Shown: positions 27,773 to 35,950 of the stretch, in pieces
Layout of the letters: every line of letters begins with the position of its first letter
Numbering within the stretch: the first letter of the stretch is position 1
Source: Capsulimonadaceae bacterium
GTDB lineage: Bacteria > Armatimonadota > Armatimonadia > Armatimonadales > Capsulimonadaceae
Direction: 5' to 3'
Length of the DNA stretch: 57,572 nucleotides
Assembly: GCA_031292625.1 (NCBI GenBank)
Contig: JARLGU010000049.1
Location: forward strand, 1 to 57,572
The notes under the pieces: generated by a model
Databases searched by the model: none
Seen by the model: only the letters and a program-made list of their open reading frames with translations
Told to the model about the DNA's origin: nothing
Made by a program: the position numbers and the translations under genes

Positions 27773-28303
27773 GGAAAGGACTCGCTTTACAATATTGATA
27801 TTTCGCAGGTTACCCCAGCGCGCCCGTAATCTGGATACTTCGACGGGAAACTACGTGAGAAAACGCTGTCCGGAGCCCCGTGCTGTCAATGAACCCGGAG
27901 GCGCTATTTTGCGTCATTCCCTTGACAGGGAAATCGAACTTATAACGGCCGTTGGCTGTTGTGGACAGTCGTCGTCGAACGGCCATGAATGACCGTTCTG
28001 AGCCGAAGAGCCCTGTGAACCGGGCTGCCGGACGAGCAACCTGCTATTCAGCGGCATTTATGCTGCGTGACCATTCAGAACGGTCGTTGACGACCGTCGC
28101 GTCGAAGCGTATTATGGAGTAAGCAGTCCAGTCGGGAGGCAGGATCTGCCAGGTTCTAGATCCGATCGCCCTGATTCCTTTGACGACACGCTTGACGTTC
28201 CGCGTAATTTGCGTCATGCTCTTCGTATTGGATGATGCAAAGGTCTCGCAGCCTTGATTTGCGTCGTTCCCTTCACACTTACCGTTGCCAGGAGATCCCG
28301 TAT
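27773..28303. other. 531-bp gap between divergent genes, holding a palindromic repeat
   Basis: It separates the TPR gene (minus) from the GH3 gene (plus) and carries repeat family 2 at 27981-28085. A possible plus-strand -35 TTGACG lies near 28176-28181. A 57-codon minus-strand frame at 28044-28217 was considered and not accepted. Confidence 0.4.
27981..28085. repeat. Palindromic repeat family 2, copy 1
   Basis: GACCGTTCTGA (27991-28001) pairs with TCAGAACGGTC (28075-28085), enclosing about 73 bp. GGCCATGAATGACCG (27981-27995) resembles GGCCGTGAACGACCG at 40629-40643, and the enclosed regions share GGGCYGCCGGA-like sequence. Confidence 0.55.
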
Positions 28304-31300
28304 ATGACTTCCTCCGCCATGTCACGCTTACCGCGACTGTTCGCGGCGATCTGCGTCGCCATCGCTTGCGCGTGCCCTTCGCCGTCACAAAGTGCGCCAG
28401 CGCCGCTCTACAAGAATCCCAAGGCGCCCCTCGAAGCGCGGGTCAACGACCTTTTCAAGCGCCTCACGCAGGAAGAAAAGCTGAGCCTCCTCACGGGGAC
28501 CGGCTTCTCAACCACGCCGATTCTCCGGCTTGACGTCCCGGCCCTGCAGATGGCGGACGCCGGCCAGGGCGTACGCGGAGGCGGTCCCGGCACGACGGGA
28601 CCGGCGACGTTGTTTCCGGCGGGGATCACGATGGCGTCGACGTGGGAACCGGAGATGGTCGGCGAGATTGGCAAGTCGATTGGAGAAGAGGCGCTCAACA
28701 AAGGCCCCGGCATCCAGTTGATGCTCGGTCCCGCGATGAATATCCACCGCTCGCCGCTGTGCGGACGGAATGGCGAATACTTCAGCGAGGATCCGTTCCT
28801 GGCATCCCGATTGGCGGTCGGCTACATCGAAGGAATGCAGGCCACGGGGTGCGCCGCGTGCGCAAAGCACTACGCCGTGAATAACGAGGAGGTCGACCGG
28901 GGCTTCGTAAACGTCTCCGTCTCCGAGCGTGCACTGCGGGAGATCTACCTGCCGGCGTTCGAAGCGAGCACGCGTGAAGCTCACGTCGTATCCGTGATGG
29001 CGGCCTACAACAAGATTTACGGCAACCATCTCACCGCCAGCCGGTATCTGCTCACCGACATCCTAAAAGGCGACTGGGGATGGGACGGCATGGTCATGTC
29101 CGACTGGGGCGCCGTACACGAAACAGCCGGCGTCGTGAACGCGGGCAACGATCTCGAAATGCCGGGCAAGGGCTTTTTGCTTCCCGAGAAGGTCGCGGCC
29201 GCAATCGCGGACGGAAAAATCACCCAGGCGCAGGTCGACGAAAATGTCCATCGCGTCCTTCGCGCCATCCTTCGCGCCCGTCTGCTCGATGGCCCGCCGC
29301 ACGTTCCTGACCATACCGTCATCAACTCCCAGGCCCACCGGAATGTTGCCTTCAAGGCAGCTTGTCGCGGCATCGTCCTGCTGAAAAACGAAGGAAACCT
29401 CCTGCCGCTGGACAGCTCAAAGATTCACTCAATTGCCGTGATCGGACCGGCCGCGACGAACATGCAATTCGGCGCCGCGGGAAGCCCGGGGCTCACGCCG
29501 GTAAGCAGCGTCGAGCCGCTGGACGGCATCACCGCGCGAGCCGGAGCGAACGTTACGATCAACGCAGTGGAGGGACGACAGGGAACCAAAACCATCCCGG
29601 CATCGGCCTTCACAACTCCCGACGGCTTGCCTGGTCTCAAGGCGCAATATTTCGCAAATGAGGAATTGAACGGTACCCCAGTCGTCACGCGCATCGATCC
29701 CAATATCGACTTCGATTGGGGAAACTCGGCCGTACCGGCGCCGGGCGTCAAACATGATCATTTCAGTGTCCGATGGACGGGAAAGTTCGCGGTCCCGACC
29801 ACAGGCGTCTACGAAATTGCGATGAGCGCGGACGACGGGTGCCGCGTGTTTCTTGACGGCCACTCGATCATTCATCATTGGGAGCATGGCGCTGCGTTCC
29901 CCCACGCGAAAACGATCATGCTCACGAAAGGCCGGACGTACAACCTGCGCGTCGACTACTTCCAGGGAACGGGTCTCGCGAGTGCAAACCTTGGATGGGT
30001 GCAGCCCGGCGAAGCGTCCTTTACGGACGCCGCAGCCGCCGCCGCGAAATCCGATGTGGCCATTGTTATCGTCAGCACGCTTGGCACCGAAGGCGAAGGA
30101 ACAGACCGGCCATCAATGGATCTCCCAAACGGCGAAGATCAGCTTATCGCGGCAGTCTCGGCGGCCAATAAGCGAACGATCGTCGTGCTGAACAACGGAA
30201 CCCCAATTACGCTCCTGCCGTGGCTCAAGAACATCCCTGCGCTACTTGAATCCTGGTTCCCCGGCGAGGAAGGCGGACACGCCCTTGCGGCCATCCTGTT
30301 CGGCGACGTCAACCCGTCCGGCAAGCTGCCCGACACGTTGGCAGCCGCTCGCGAAGACTATCCCGACAACGACAACTTCCCCGGGGTGCACGGTCAGGTG
30401 CACTACGAAGAGGGAATTTATGTCGGCTACCGGCATTTTGACAAGAAAAACATCGAACCGGTCTTTCCATTTGGCTACGGCCTTTCGTATACCACGTTCC
30501 AGTATGCCAACCTGCGCCTCTCGTCGCCGTCGCTGTCTCCGAATGGCAAGGTTAACGCGCTCGTCGATATTACGAATACGGGAAGCAAGGCGGGCGCGGA
30601 GGTCGTCGAGCTCTACATTCACGATCCCGCGCCAAAGATCGACAAACCGGTGCGCGAGCTAAAGGGATTTGAAAAGATCGATCTCGAACCCGGACAGACG
30701 AAGACCGTCTCGATTCCGCTTGCAGGCCGTTCGTTCGCGTATTGTGACGTACCCGGTAAGCAGTGGAAGGCCGATAAGGGCACGTATGATGTCGAAGTCG
30801 GCGCTTCGTCGCGGGATATCCGCCTCACGGCACGCCTGACGCTCGACAAGGATTTCACCGAGCCTGTGCCCCACATGACCGACACCCCGCTTGTGCCGGT
30901 CGTCGCGCGCGATCCCAACAGAATCGACCTCGCGAAGGGACACCCTGCCGCGGCTTCGTCCGAGCAAGAGGCTGATACTCCGGCATCCTCGGCGTTCGAC
31001 GGCGATGATACGAGTCGCTGGAGCTCGCTGTTCAGCGATCCCCAGTGGCTGCGGGTCGATCTGGAGAAGCCGACGGAGATTAGCAGCGCCCGGCTGTATT
31101 GGGAAACCGCCTACGCGTCCAGCTATCGCATCCAGACGAGCCTTGACGGCAACGCGTGGACCGATGTCTACGCGACAACCAAAGGGGCTGGCGACGAAGA
31201 GATCGTGCATTTCGCGCCGGTAACCACGCGATACGTCCGCCTCTTCTGCGAGAAGCGAGGCACCCAGTACGGCTACTCGGTGTACTCGTTCGAGCTGTAC

Positions 31301-31309
31301 GCAAAGTAG
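28304..31309 (+). CDS. Secreted GH3 beta-glucosidase with inserted PA14 and C-terminal F5/8-type C domain
   Basis: 1,001 residues from the ATG at 28304 (AGGAG 9 bases upstream), followed by a signal peptide (LPRLFAAICVAIACACPSPS). Earlier in-frame starts lack an SD. It should release terminal beta-linked glucose or xylose from oligosaccharides. GH3 N-domain: GPAMNIHRSPLCGRNGEYFSEDP, AKHYAVNNEE and MVMSDWGAVHE, with nucleophile Asp267. The GH3 C-domain begins at CRGIVLLKNEGNLLPLD and is interrupted by a PA14 domain at about residues 440-565 (LKAQYFANEELNG to GLASANLGWVQPGE). It then continues to FPFGYGLSYTTF. An FnIII-like domain (about 735-815) and a discoidin-like domain (about 875-1001, SAFDGDDTSRWSS to VYSFELYAK) follow. 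Confidence 0.95.
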   Translation: MTSSAMSRLPRLFAAICVAIACACPSPSQSAPAPLYKNPKAPLEARVNDLFKRLTQEEKLSLLTGTGFSTTPILRLDVPALQMADAGQGVRGGGPGTTGPATLFPAGITMASTWEPEMVGEIGKSIGEEALNKGPGIQLMLGPAMNIHRSPLCGRNGEYFSEDPFLASRLAVGYIEGMQATGCAACAKHYAVNNEEVDRGFVNVSVSERALREIYLPAFEASTREAHVVSVMAAYNKIYGNHLTASRYLLTDILKGDWGWDGMVMSDWGAVHETAGVVNAGNDLEMPGKGFLLPEKVAAAIADGKITQAQVDENVHRVLRAILRARLLDGPPHVPDHTVINSQAHRNVAFKAACRGIVLLKNEGNLLPLDSSKIHSIAVIGPAATNMQFGAAGSPGLTPVSSVEPLDGITARAGANVTINAVEGRQGTKTIPASAFTTPDGLPGLKAQYFANEELNGTPVVTRIDPNIDFDWGNSAVPAPGVKHDHFSVRWTGKFAVPTTGVYEIAMSADDGCRVFLDGHSIIHHWEHGAAFPHAKTIMLTKGRTYNLRVDYFQGTGLASANLGWVQPGEASFTDAAAAAAKSDVAIVIVSTLGTEGEGTDRPSMDLPNGEDQLIAAVSAANKRTIVVLNNGTPITLLPWLKNIPALLESWFPGEEGGHALAAILFGDVNPSGKLPDTLAAAREDYPDNDNFPGVHGQVHYEEGIYVGYRHFDKKNIEPVFPFGYGLSYTTFQYANLRLSSPSLSPNGKVNALVDITNTGSKAGAEVVELYIHDPAPKIDKPVRELKGFEKIDLEPGQTKTVSIPLAGRSFAYCDVPGKQWKADKGTYDVEVGASSRDIRLTARLTLDKDFTEPVPHMTDTPLVPVVARDPNRIDLAKGHPAAASSEQEADTPASSAFDGDDTSRWSSLFSDPQWLRVDLEKPTEISSARLYWETAYASSYRIQTSLDGNAWTDVYATTKGAGDEEIVHFAPVTTRYVRLFCEKRGTQYGYSVYSFELYAK

Positions 31310-31338
31310 GCTAAGACGGCCAGACCGCGCCATTCTCC

Positions 31339-31374
31339 CGCCCTCGCCCGCATTTTCGGGCGGGGGCGTTTTTG
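31339..31374 (+). terminator. Rho-independent terminator after the GH3 gene
   Basis: A 12-bp GC-rich stem (CGCCCTCGCCCG / CGGGCGGGGGCG, one G-T pair) with a CATTTT-type loop, followed by TTTTT. It starts 30 bases after the GH3 stop. Confidence 0.85.
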
Positions 31375-31545
31375 GCGCCCAAGGCCAACGTAATCCGCTC
31401 TCCCCGGCCAGGAAGCCGGAAACCGGCAGCTCCCCTGCTGAGAGTTCCAGAGGCCCTCGGCCAGCGAGATGTTATCGCCAACCTCGACAGACTCTTCCAA
31501 CGCGCACGCTCCATTGTTCATTCGTCCATGAAGGATTTCCGCGTT

Positions 31546-31562
31546 ATTTGCGGAATGCTGAC
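31546..31562 (+). repeat. Left 17-bp direct repeat flanking the ankyrin gene
   Basis: ATTTGCGGAATGCTGAC; the copy at 32675-32691 differs at one base. Similarity extends leftward through AGGATxTTC with small gaps, so the full repeat is about 31 bp. The pair brackets the 31648-32601 gene. Confidence 0.55.
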
Positions 31563-31647
31563 GATGTAGAGAGCGTCGTTTGCGACACGCGCAACCGTAT
31601 CGATCGATAGGACGATATGACCGACGCCGGCAAGGTGGAACACAATC

Positions 31648-32601
31648 ATGCGGATTAACAAGAAGTTCATACTCCGCATCATATTGGTAATGGTCGTCGT
31701 GACAGGTTTCTCAATCGCACTTCAGTGTAAGACGGGCGGCGTGATTTGGCGCTGGAACCACGCGAGGGCAAACGCGGCGCTTTTGGGGCTTTGGCCGAGC
31801 TTGGCAGATTACGCGGCACCGAAAGAAATCGCGACGATTGCGCAGGTGCGAGCGATGCTGGATCGCGGAGCCGATGTGAATGCCAGGGATCGATACGGAG
31901 CAACTCCGCTTATTGAAGCTTCGCGAGCAGGCGACATTGCATCCGTTAAGTATCTCGTATCCAAAGGCGCGGATGTGAACGCCAAAGACGCTATGGGGGG
32001 AACGCCCGCCATCCTGCATGCAGCTTTAGGTGCTCGTCAATTATCGAACAGCAGCACGGCTTCGTACGGCAACTTAGATTGTGTCCGGTTCCTCGTCGCA
32101 AAAGGCGCGGATGTAAACGCTCACGACGTCTCAGGAGTGACGGGGCTGATGTACGCCGCCTCTGCGGGCAATCCGGATTGCGTGATGTACTTCGTCTCAA
32201 AAGGTGCCGACGTGAACGCGATACGCGGCGGTTCTACGCCGCTCATGTGCGCATCTCGTAGGGGCAGCCTCGCATGCATCCAGTTTTTGACCGGCAGAGG
32301 AGCAAACGTCAACACAAGGGGCGGATCTGGCGTAACGGCTCTGATGTGTGCTGCAGCTTCCGGCAACATTGGTTCCTGTAAATACCTAATCTCTAAGGGC
32401 GCGAATCTTAATGCCAAGGCACGAAATGGGACGACGGCGCTCGCGATTGCAGCGGGACATGACAATGTCAATCTGGTCAAGCTCCTGCTCTCCGATGGGG
32501 CGGACGTGAACCCCAGGCACAACAAAGCCAACATCGCGCTGATCCAGGCTCAAAGCCACCCCGCCATCGTCGCGCTCCTGAAGGCGGCGGGGGCGAAGTA
32601 G
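31648..32601 (+). CDS. Ankyrin-repeat protein with N-terminal membrane anchor
   Basis: 317 residues; the ATG has AAGGTGG upstream. Residues 7-25 (FILRIILVMVVVTGFSIAL) are a signal anchor or signal peptide. About seven ankyrin repeats run from residue 60 to the end (VRAMLDRGADVNARDRYGATPLIEASRAG and similar). Each unit follows LVSKGADVNA--G-TPLM-AA-G. The repeats are closest in style to those at 2511-4601, but this protein lacks the duplicated module. Role unknown, probably protein binding. The gene is bracketed by imperfect direct repeats. The membrane pair NfeD-like/flotillin follows in the same direction after 167 bp. Confidence 0.88.
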   Translation: MRINKKFILRIILVMVVVTGFSIALQCKTGGVIWRWNHARANAALLGLWPSLADYAAPKEIATIAQVRAMLDRGADVNARDRYGATPLIEASRAGDIASVKYLVSKGADVNAKDAMGGTPAILHAALGARQLSNSSTASYGNLDCVRFLVAKGADVNAHDVSGVTGLMYAASAGNPDCVMYFVSKGADVNAIRGGSTPLMCASRRGSLACIQFLTGRGANVNTRGGSGVTALMCAAASGNIGSCKYLISKGANLNAKARNGTTALAIAAGHDNVNLVKLLLSDGADVNPRHNKANIALIQAQSHPAIVALLKAAGAK

Positions 32602-32674
32602 GCGGCGCGGCGTCTGGGGCATTCGATCAAGTGTCTCCTTCGATTTGCTCTCAAGGCTGCAGGATATTCTCTGC

Positions 32675-32691
32675 ATTTGCGGAATGTTGAC
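32675..32691 (+). repeat. Right 17-bp direct repeat flanking the ankyrin gene
   Basis: ATTTGCGGAATGTTGAC, 16 of 17 bases identical to 31546-31562, with AGGATATTC just upstream as in the left copy. Confidence 0.55.
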
Positions 32692-32768
32692 TGCGGGAAC
32701 AATGCCGCTTCCTGGCATGCAACTATTTTCGCCGACCATGGTCTACCCCGCCAGGTGAGGATAATCTC

Positions 32769-33416
32769 GTGATCTACGTCATCTGCACTTATCTCTTGGT
32801 CATCGGGCTCGCCGGACTCGTCGCGCAATTTCTTTTGGGCGCCGGGCATGTGGGGCACACTGGCAGCCACGGACATGCGGCCGGACACGCGCACGACGCC
32901 CATAGCGCACAAGCCGGCCATGAAGCGGCGCACACCGGCGAACACTCCGCCCCCACAGCGTCCAGCAGTCGCGCAGCCGGCGCGTTCAGCATGCTGATGA
33001 CGCTGCTCTCGCCGCTCATGATCTTCAGCGTAAGCCTTGGCGCGGGCGCAGGCGGGCTGCTGCTCAAACCGCTGCACCTGGCACTGGCGGAGGTCGCGGC
33101 CGCGGCCGCGTTTTCCGGCATCGGCCTCTATGCAATCGTCGTGCGCCCGATTTGGCGCCTGCTCTTCCGGTTCGCATCGGAACCCAGCGAAGGCCTGGAG
33201 GGCACGATCGGTCACGACGCGACCGTGATCCATAGCTTCGATAGCTCCGGTCGCGGCCTGGTCAAGCTTACGATTGACGGTCAAATCGCAAACAACGTCC
33301 TGGCGTTTCTCGACGAGTCGGATAAAGACCATGCCGCGGACATTCATCCCGGCGATATCTTGACAGTCACGAGTGTAGACACTCACAACAACACCTGCCG
33401 CGTGGCGAGATTGTAA
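32769..33416 (+). CDS. NfeD-like (YqiJ-type) membrane protein with a His-rich loop
   Basis: 215 residues from a GTG, with AGGTGAGGA upstream. Three hydrophobic segments are seen (residues 2-24, about 75-95, and 100-125), followed by a C-terminal OB-fold-like domain (GLEGTIGHDATVIHSF to GDILTVTSVD). NfeD-like proteins partner with flotillins; the flotillin gene follows 19 bases downstream, matching the known yqiJ-yqiK layout. Between the first and second membrane segments lies a loop (residues about 27-62) with ten His residues in a GHxGH / AGHAHDAH pattern, followed by a Ser/Ala linker. Such a stretch could bind Zn, Ni or Cu outside the membrane; this is inference from composition only. Confidence 0.82.
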   Translation: MIYVICTYLLVIGLAGLVAQFLLGAGHVGHTGSHGHAAGHAHDAHSAQAGHEAAHTGEHSAPTASSSRAAGAFSMLMTLLSPLMIFSVSLGAGAGGLLLKPLHLALAEVAAAAAFSGIGLYAIVVRPIWRLLFRFASEPSEGLEGTIGHDATVIHSFDSSGRGLVKLTIDGQIANNVLAFLDESDKDHAADIHPGDILTVTSVDTHNNTCRVARL

Positions 33417-33435
33417 CAATAGAAGGAACACCCTA

Positions 33436-34821
33436 ATGGACCCAACACCGATCGTAATCATCATACTTGTCGTCTTCGCCGTGATTTTGATCCCGCTGAT
33501 CATTAGCCGGTTCTTAACCACGGTCGACGCCGGGACAATCCGGCTTGTCTCCCGCTTTGGCGGCGCGACTGCCATCTACAAAGGCCCGGGCAAAGCAATC
33601 GAGGTGCCGTTGCTTACCACGAGCACATCGATCCCGTCGAAGGCGATCAACATCGATCTCGACATTGCCGACCAAACCGCGGATGTCGACCGCGCCGGGG
33701 TGCCGAAGCCGATCAAAGTGCGCGTGCTTGCATCGGCCATCGTCTCCGTCGGCGACTCTAATGAGATGATCACCACGGCGGCGAATAAGTTCTTCTCAAA
33801 ACCAGTTCCCGAACAGACGGCCACGCTATCGGACCTGCTTACGTCGACTGGGCGGCGCGCGGTCAACTTGCTCAACCACGACGAGCTTTTTTCATCGAAG
33901 GCGCAGAAGGACATGACCGGCGGATCGGATGTGGTTCGCGCGGCGGCTGCCGTGCCGGTGGAAGAGGACGACCGCCTCGCCCTGATCATCAAGGGGGCCT
34001 GTTCTCGCGAACTGCAAGATCTTGGCCTTGTATTCAACTCGCTCAATATCCGCGAGGTGCAGAGCGAGGTCGCGGAGGCCAGGCGACGGCAGTCGGCAGT
34101 GGAGGCCAAGGCCAACGCCGATATCGTCGCCGCGGACCAGGAGCGGCGCGCACGGGAAGCGCAACTCGCGGCCGAACAGGCAATCAACGACAAACAGAGA
34201 GACCTCGAGCAGCGCAAGGCGGAAAACGCAGCAACGGTCGCCGAAGCGGAAGCCAAGAAGCAGACAGCTCTCGCCGTGCAACGCGAGGCCGAATTGAAGG
34301 CGACGCAAATTGCGCAGGCCAGCGCCGACGCATCCCGAATTCGCATCCAGGCAGAGGCAGCGGCCGAAGCGGAGGCGGTGAAGGTGCGTACGATGGGCGC
34401 CGCGCAGGCCGACGCGATCCGGGCGGTCAACGAGGCAATCAGCCAGGGCGGAGATGCGTATCTGGCGCTCAAACAGATCGAGCTTTTGCCCCTGATCACC
34501 CCGGCCATTGCCGGCGCTCTTGCAAGCGCGCGGCTCGTGAACATCAGCGGCGGCGGCGATAGCCGAGGCGCGGCGGGCGCGGCCACGGATCAGATTACGG
34601 GCGTTATCCAAACACTGCTCGCCACACAACTCGTCTCCGGGCAATTGCGCATCGACAACTCGCCTCCTGCCGCGCCGAATAGCGTCGCCGAGGCCCCAGC
34701 GACCGATCCCGGCAAGCCCGCCGCAATTTCGCCAAGCTGGTCGGGCACAAGTGCGCCGCAAGCCCCTGGCGTCCAGCGTCCGCAACAGCGCCCGCCGCAA
34801 GCGAACCGGGACAGCTCTTAG
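33436..34821 (+). CDS. Flotillin-family (SPFH) protein, YqiK type
   Basis: 461 residues; the ATG has GAAGGA upstream. An N-terminal membrane helix (residues 5-27, IVIIILVVFAVILIPLIIS) precedes the SPFH/band-7 domain (about 28-215). A long Ala/Glu-rich coiled coil follows (about 215-345, EAKANADIVAADQERRAREA and similar), typical of flotillins. The last 60 residues are Pro/Ala/Gln-rich and probably disordered. Flotillins form oligomeric rings on membrane microdomains and affect fluidity and protein assembly. The upstream NfeD-like gene is its usual partner, and the two are almost certainly co-transcribed. Dispersed repeat copy B begins 23 bases after the stop. Confidence 0.93.
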   Translation: MDPTPIVIIILVVFAVILIPLIISRFLTTVDAGTIRLVSRFGGATAIYKGPGKAIEVPLLTTSTSIPSKAINIDLDIADQTADVDRAGVPKPIKVRVLASAIVSVGDSNEMITTAANKFFSKPVPEQTATLSDLLTSTGRRAVNLLNHDELFSSKAQKDMTGGSDVVRAAAAVPVEEDDRLALIIKGACSRELQDLGLVFNSLNIREVQSEVAEARRRQSAVEAKANADIVAADQERRAREAQLAAEQAINDKQRDLEQRKAENAATVAEAEAKKQTALAVQREAELKATQIAQASADASRIRIQAEAAAEAEAVKVRTMGAAQADAIRAVNEAISQGGDAYLALKQIELLPLITPAIAGALASARLVNISGGGDSRGAAGAATDQITGVIQTLLATQLVSGQLRIDNSPPAAPNSVAEAPATDPGKPAAISPSWSGTSAPQAPGVQRPQQRPPQANRDSS

Positions 34822-34844
34822 AGCTGTGTGTAATAAACTGGCGT

Positions 34845-35060
34845 GTTGCGAGAAAGATTCAGGACGGCTCGTGCCGCCGGGGCAATTTTTCGCCCGCGCC
34901 TCGTTCACTGCGGTGTTTTACGTTGCCTCGTCAACACGCGTACGGCCTTTTGCCGCCATCGTTCGACCAGCGCACATCGTGAGCCGTGAAAGCGCTGTGA
35001 CGGCCCATTTTCAAAAACGTCCACGGCGGCGGGGGAGCCGTCCTGAATCTTTCTCGCAAC
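34845..35060. repeat. Dispersed repeat family 1, copy B: 216-bp MITE-like element
   Basis: It is bounded by perfect 25-bp terminal inverted repeats, 34845-34869 and 35036-35060 (left arm begins GTTGCGAGAAAGATTCAGG). The interior is homologous, in inverted orientation, to copies A and C. It has no transposase. It occupies most of the gap between the flotillin gene and a convergent gene at 35134. No flanking target-site duplication was clear. Confidence 0.85.
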
Positions 35061-35133
35061 GCCTAACGCATTCGATCTACGCAACCGCCTGCCAAGGCGA
35101 GCGAACGAATTCCCCACTCACCCGGCCGCGATT

Positions 35134-35679
35134 CTAGAATATACTGAATTGAGCGCCATATTTGACGCACGGGTTGTCGCCTTCCCCGTCGGAATAGTCG
35201 AGCGTGATATAGTCCGCGCCGCTGCGAAAAGGGCCATGGATCGTAAGGTTCTGAGTGGACGGGATGATATCCGTTCCGGGCGCGCCGCTTCCCGTTTGCG
35301 TCGCACATTGCGCATATCCGGATACCGAATAGCCGCCCGGCGAGTCGCTTGTCGCCACGATTACGCCGCCGGAACATGACGTGATCGTCCAACTGCAAAA
35401 CGAGACGGCCGGTGAGCTAATGAAGGACTGACTGCTTGCGACAACCGTTAAGCCTACGTTAGCAATCTTAGTCCCGTGCTCGTACGACCAGCACAATATA
35501 GGCGGTTGAACGACGGGATCGCGGCGAATTGAAGACGCCGTCTGGAGAGGTGTCGTCCCCGCGACCGTGGAGACCGATTGGGGCGAGAATGCAAACGCGC
35601 CAACGGTTATGAGCGCTGAGGCAACGAGAGCGGCGTTTAAGGTAGGGGATTTTCCCGAGTGCCTGTTATATGGCTCCAT
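35134..35679 (-). CDS. Small secreted protein of unknown function
   Basis: 181 residues from an ATG with no strong SD. The N-terminus has a basic region and a hydrophobic run (LNAALVASALITVGAFAF), a likely Sec signal. The mature protein is rich in Ser, Thr, Gly and Val, with six cysteines (as in CSWTITSC), suggesting a disulphide-bonded beta-fold. No family was recognised. It is divergent from recJ. Coding potential is supported by a plausible signal peptide and composition but not by motif, so the confidence is moderate. Confidence 0.6.
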   Translation of the reverse strand: MEPYNRHSGKSPTLNAALVASALITVGAFAFSPQSVSTVAGTTPLQTASSIRRDPVVQPPILCWSYEHGTKIANVGLTVVASSQSFISSPAVSFCSWTITSCSGGVIVATSDSPGGYSVSGYAQCATQTGSGAPGTDIIPSTQNLTIHGPFRSGADYITLDYSDGEGDNPCVKYGAQFSIF

Positions 35680-35878
35680 GCTGAAATTCTAGCATTTGGG
35701 GAGCGCGATGTCAATATTAATGTCGTTTATAAGCGATAATCTCAATTTAGTGAAATCAAACGTTGCTGCACAAAACGCGTACAGAGGATCCCCCTTATTC
35801 GACCGGCGACTCTCCTGTGCGTGATGAACCCTTCAACAATGCGTCTGACAGACTGTATCGAGTACGTGAGAAATCGCG

Positions 35879-35884
35879 TATAAT
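35879..35884 (+). promoter_or_regulatory. -10 element upstream of recJ
   Basis: A perfect TATAAT 67 bases before the recJ ATG. No good -35 is seen at the expected distance. Confidence 0.4.
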
Positions 35885-35950
35885 TGTGTCACTGTGCGGC
35901 ATCCAGACATTCCCCCTCTTGTCGCGCACAACCCGGCTGGTACGAATACT

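Larger units (their letters stand above)
31310..31647. other. 338-bp gap before the second ankyrin gene
   Basis: It holds the GH3 terminator at its left end and the left member of a 17-bp direct repeat (31546-31562) that recurs at 32675-32691, beyond the ankyrin gene. TTCCGC-GTTATTT-GCGGAA (31537-31555) forms a small hairpin. No gene was recognised. Confidence 0.45.

Noticed and set aside
28044-28217. 57-codon minus-strand frame upstream of GH3 (MTQITRNVKRVVKGIRA)
   Set aside because: It overlaps repeat family 2 and the GH3 promoter region, has only a weak SD, and has no recognisable match. It remains possible but is unsupported.
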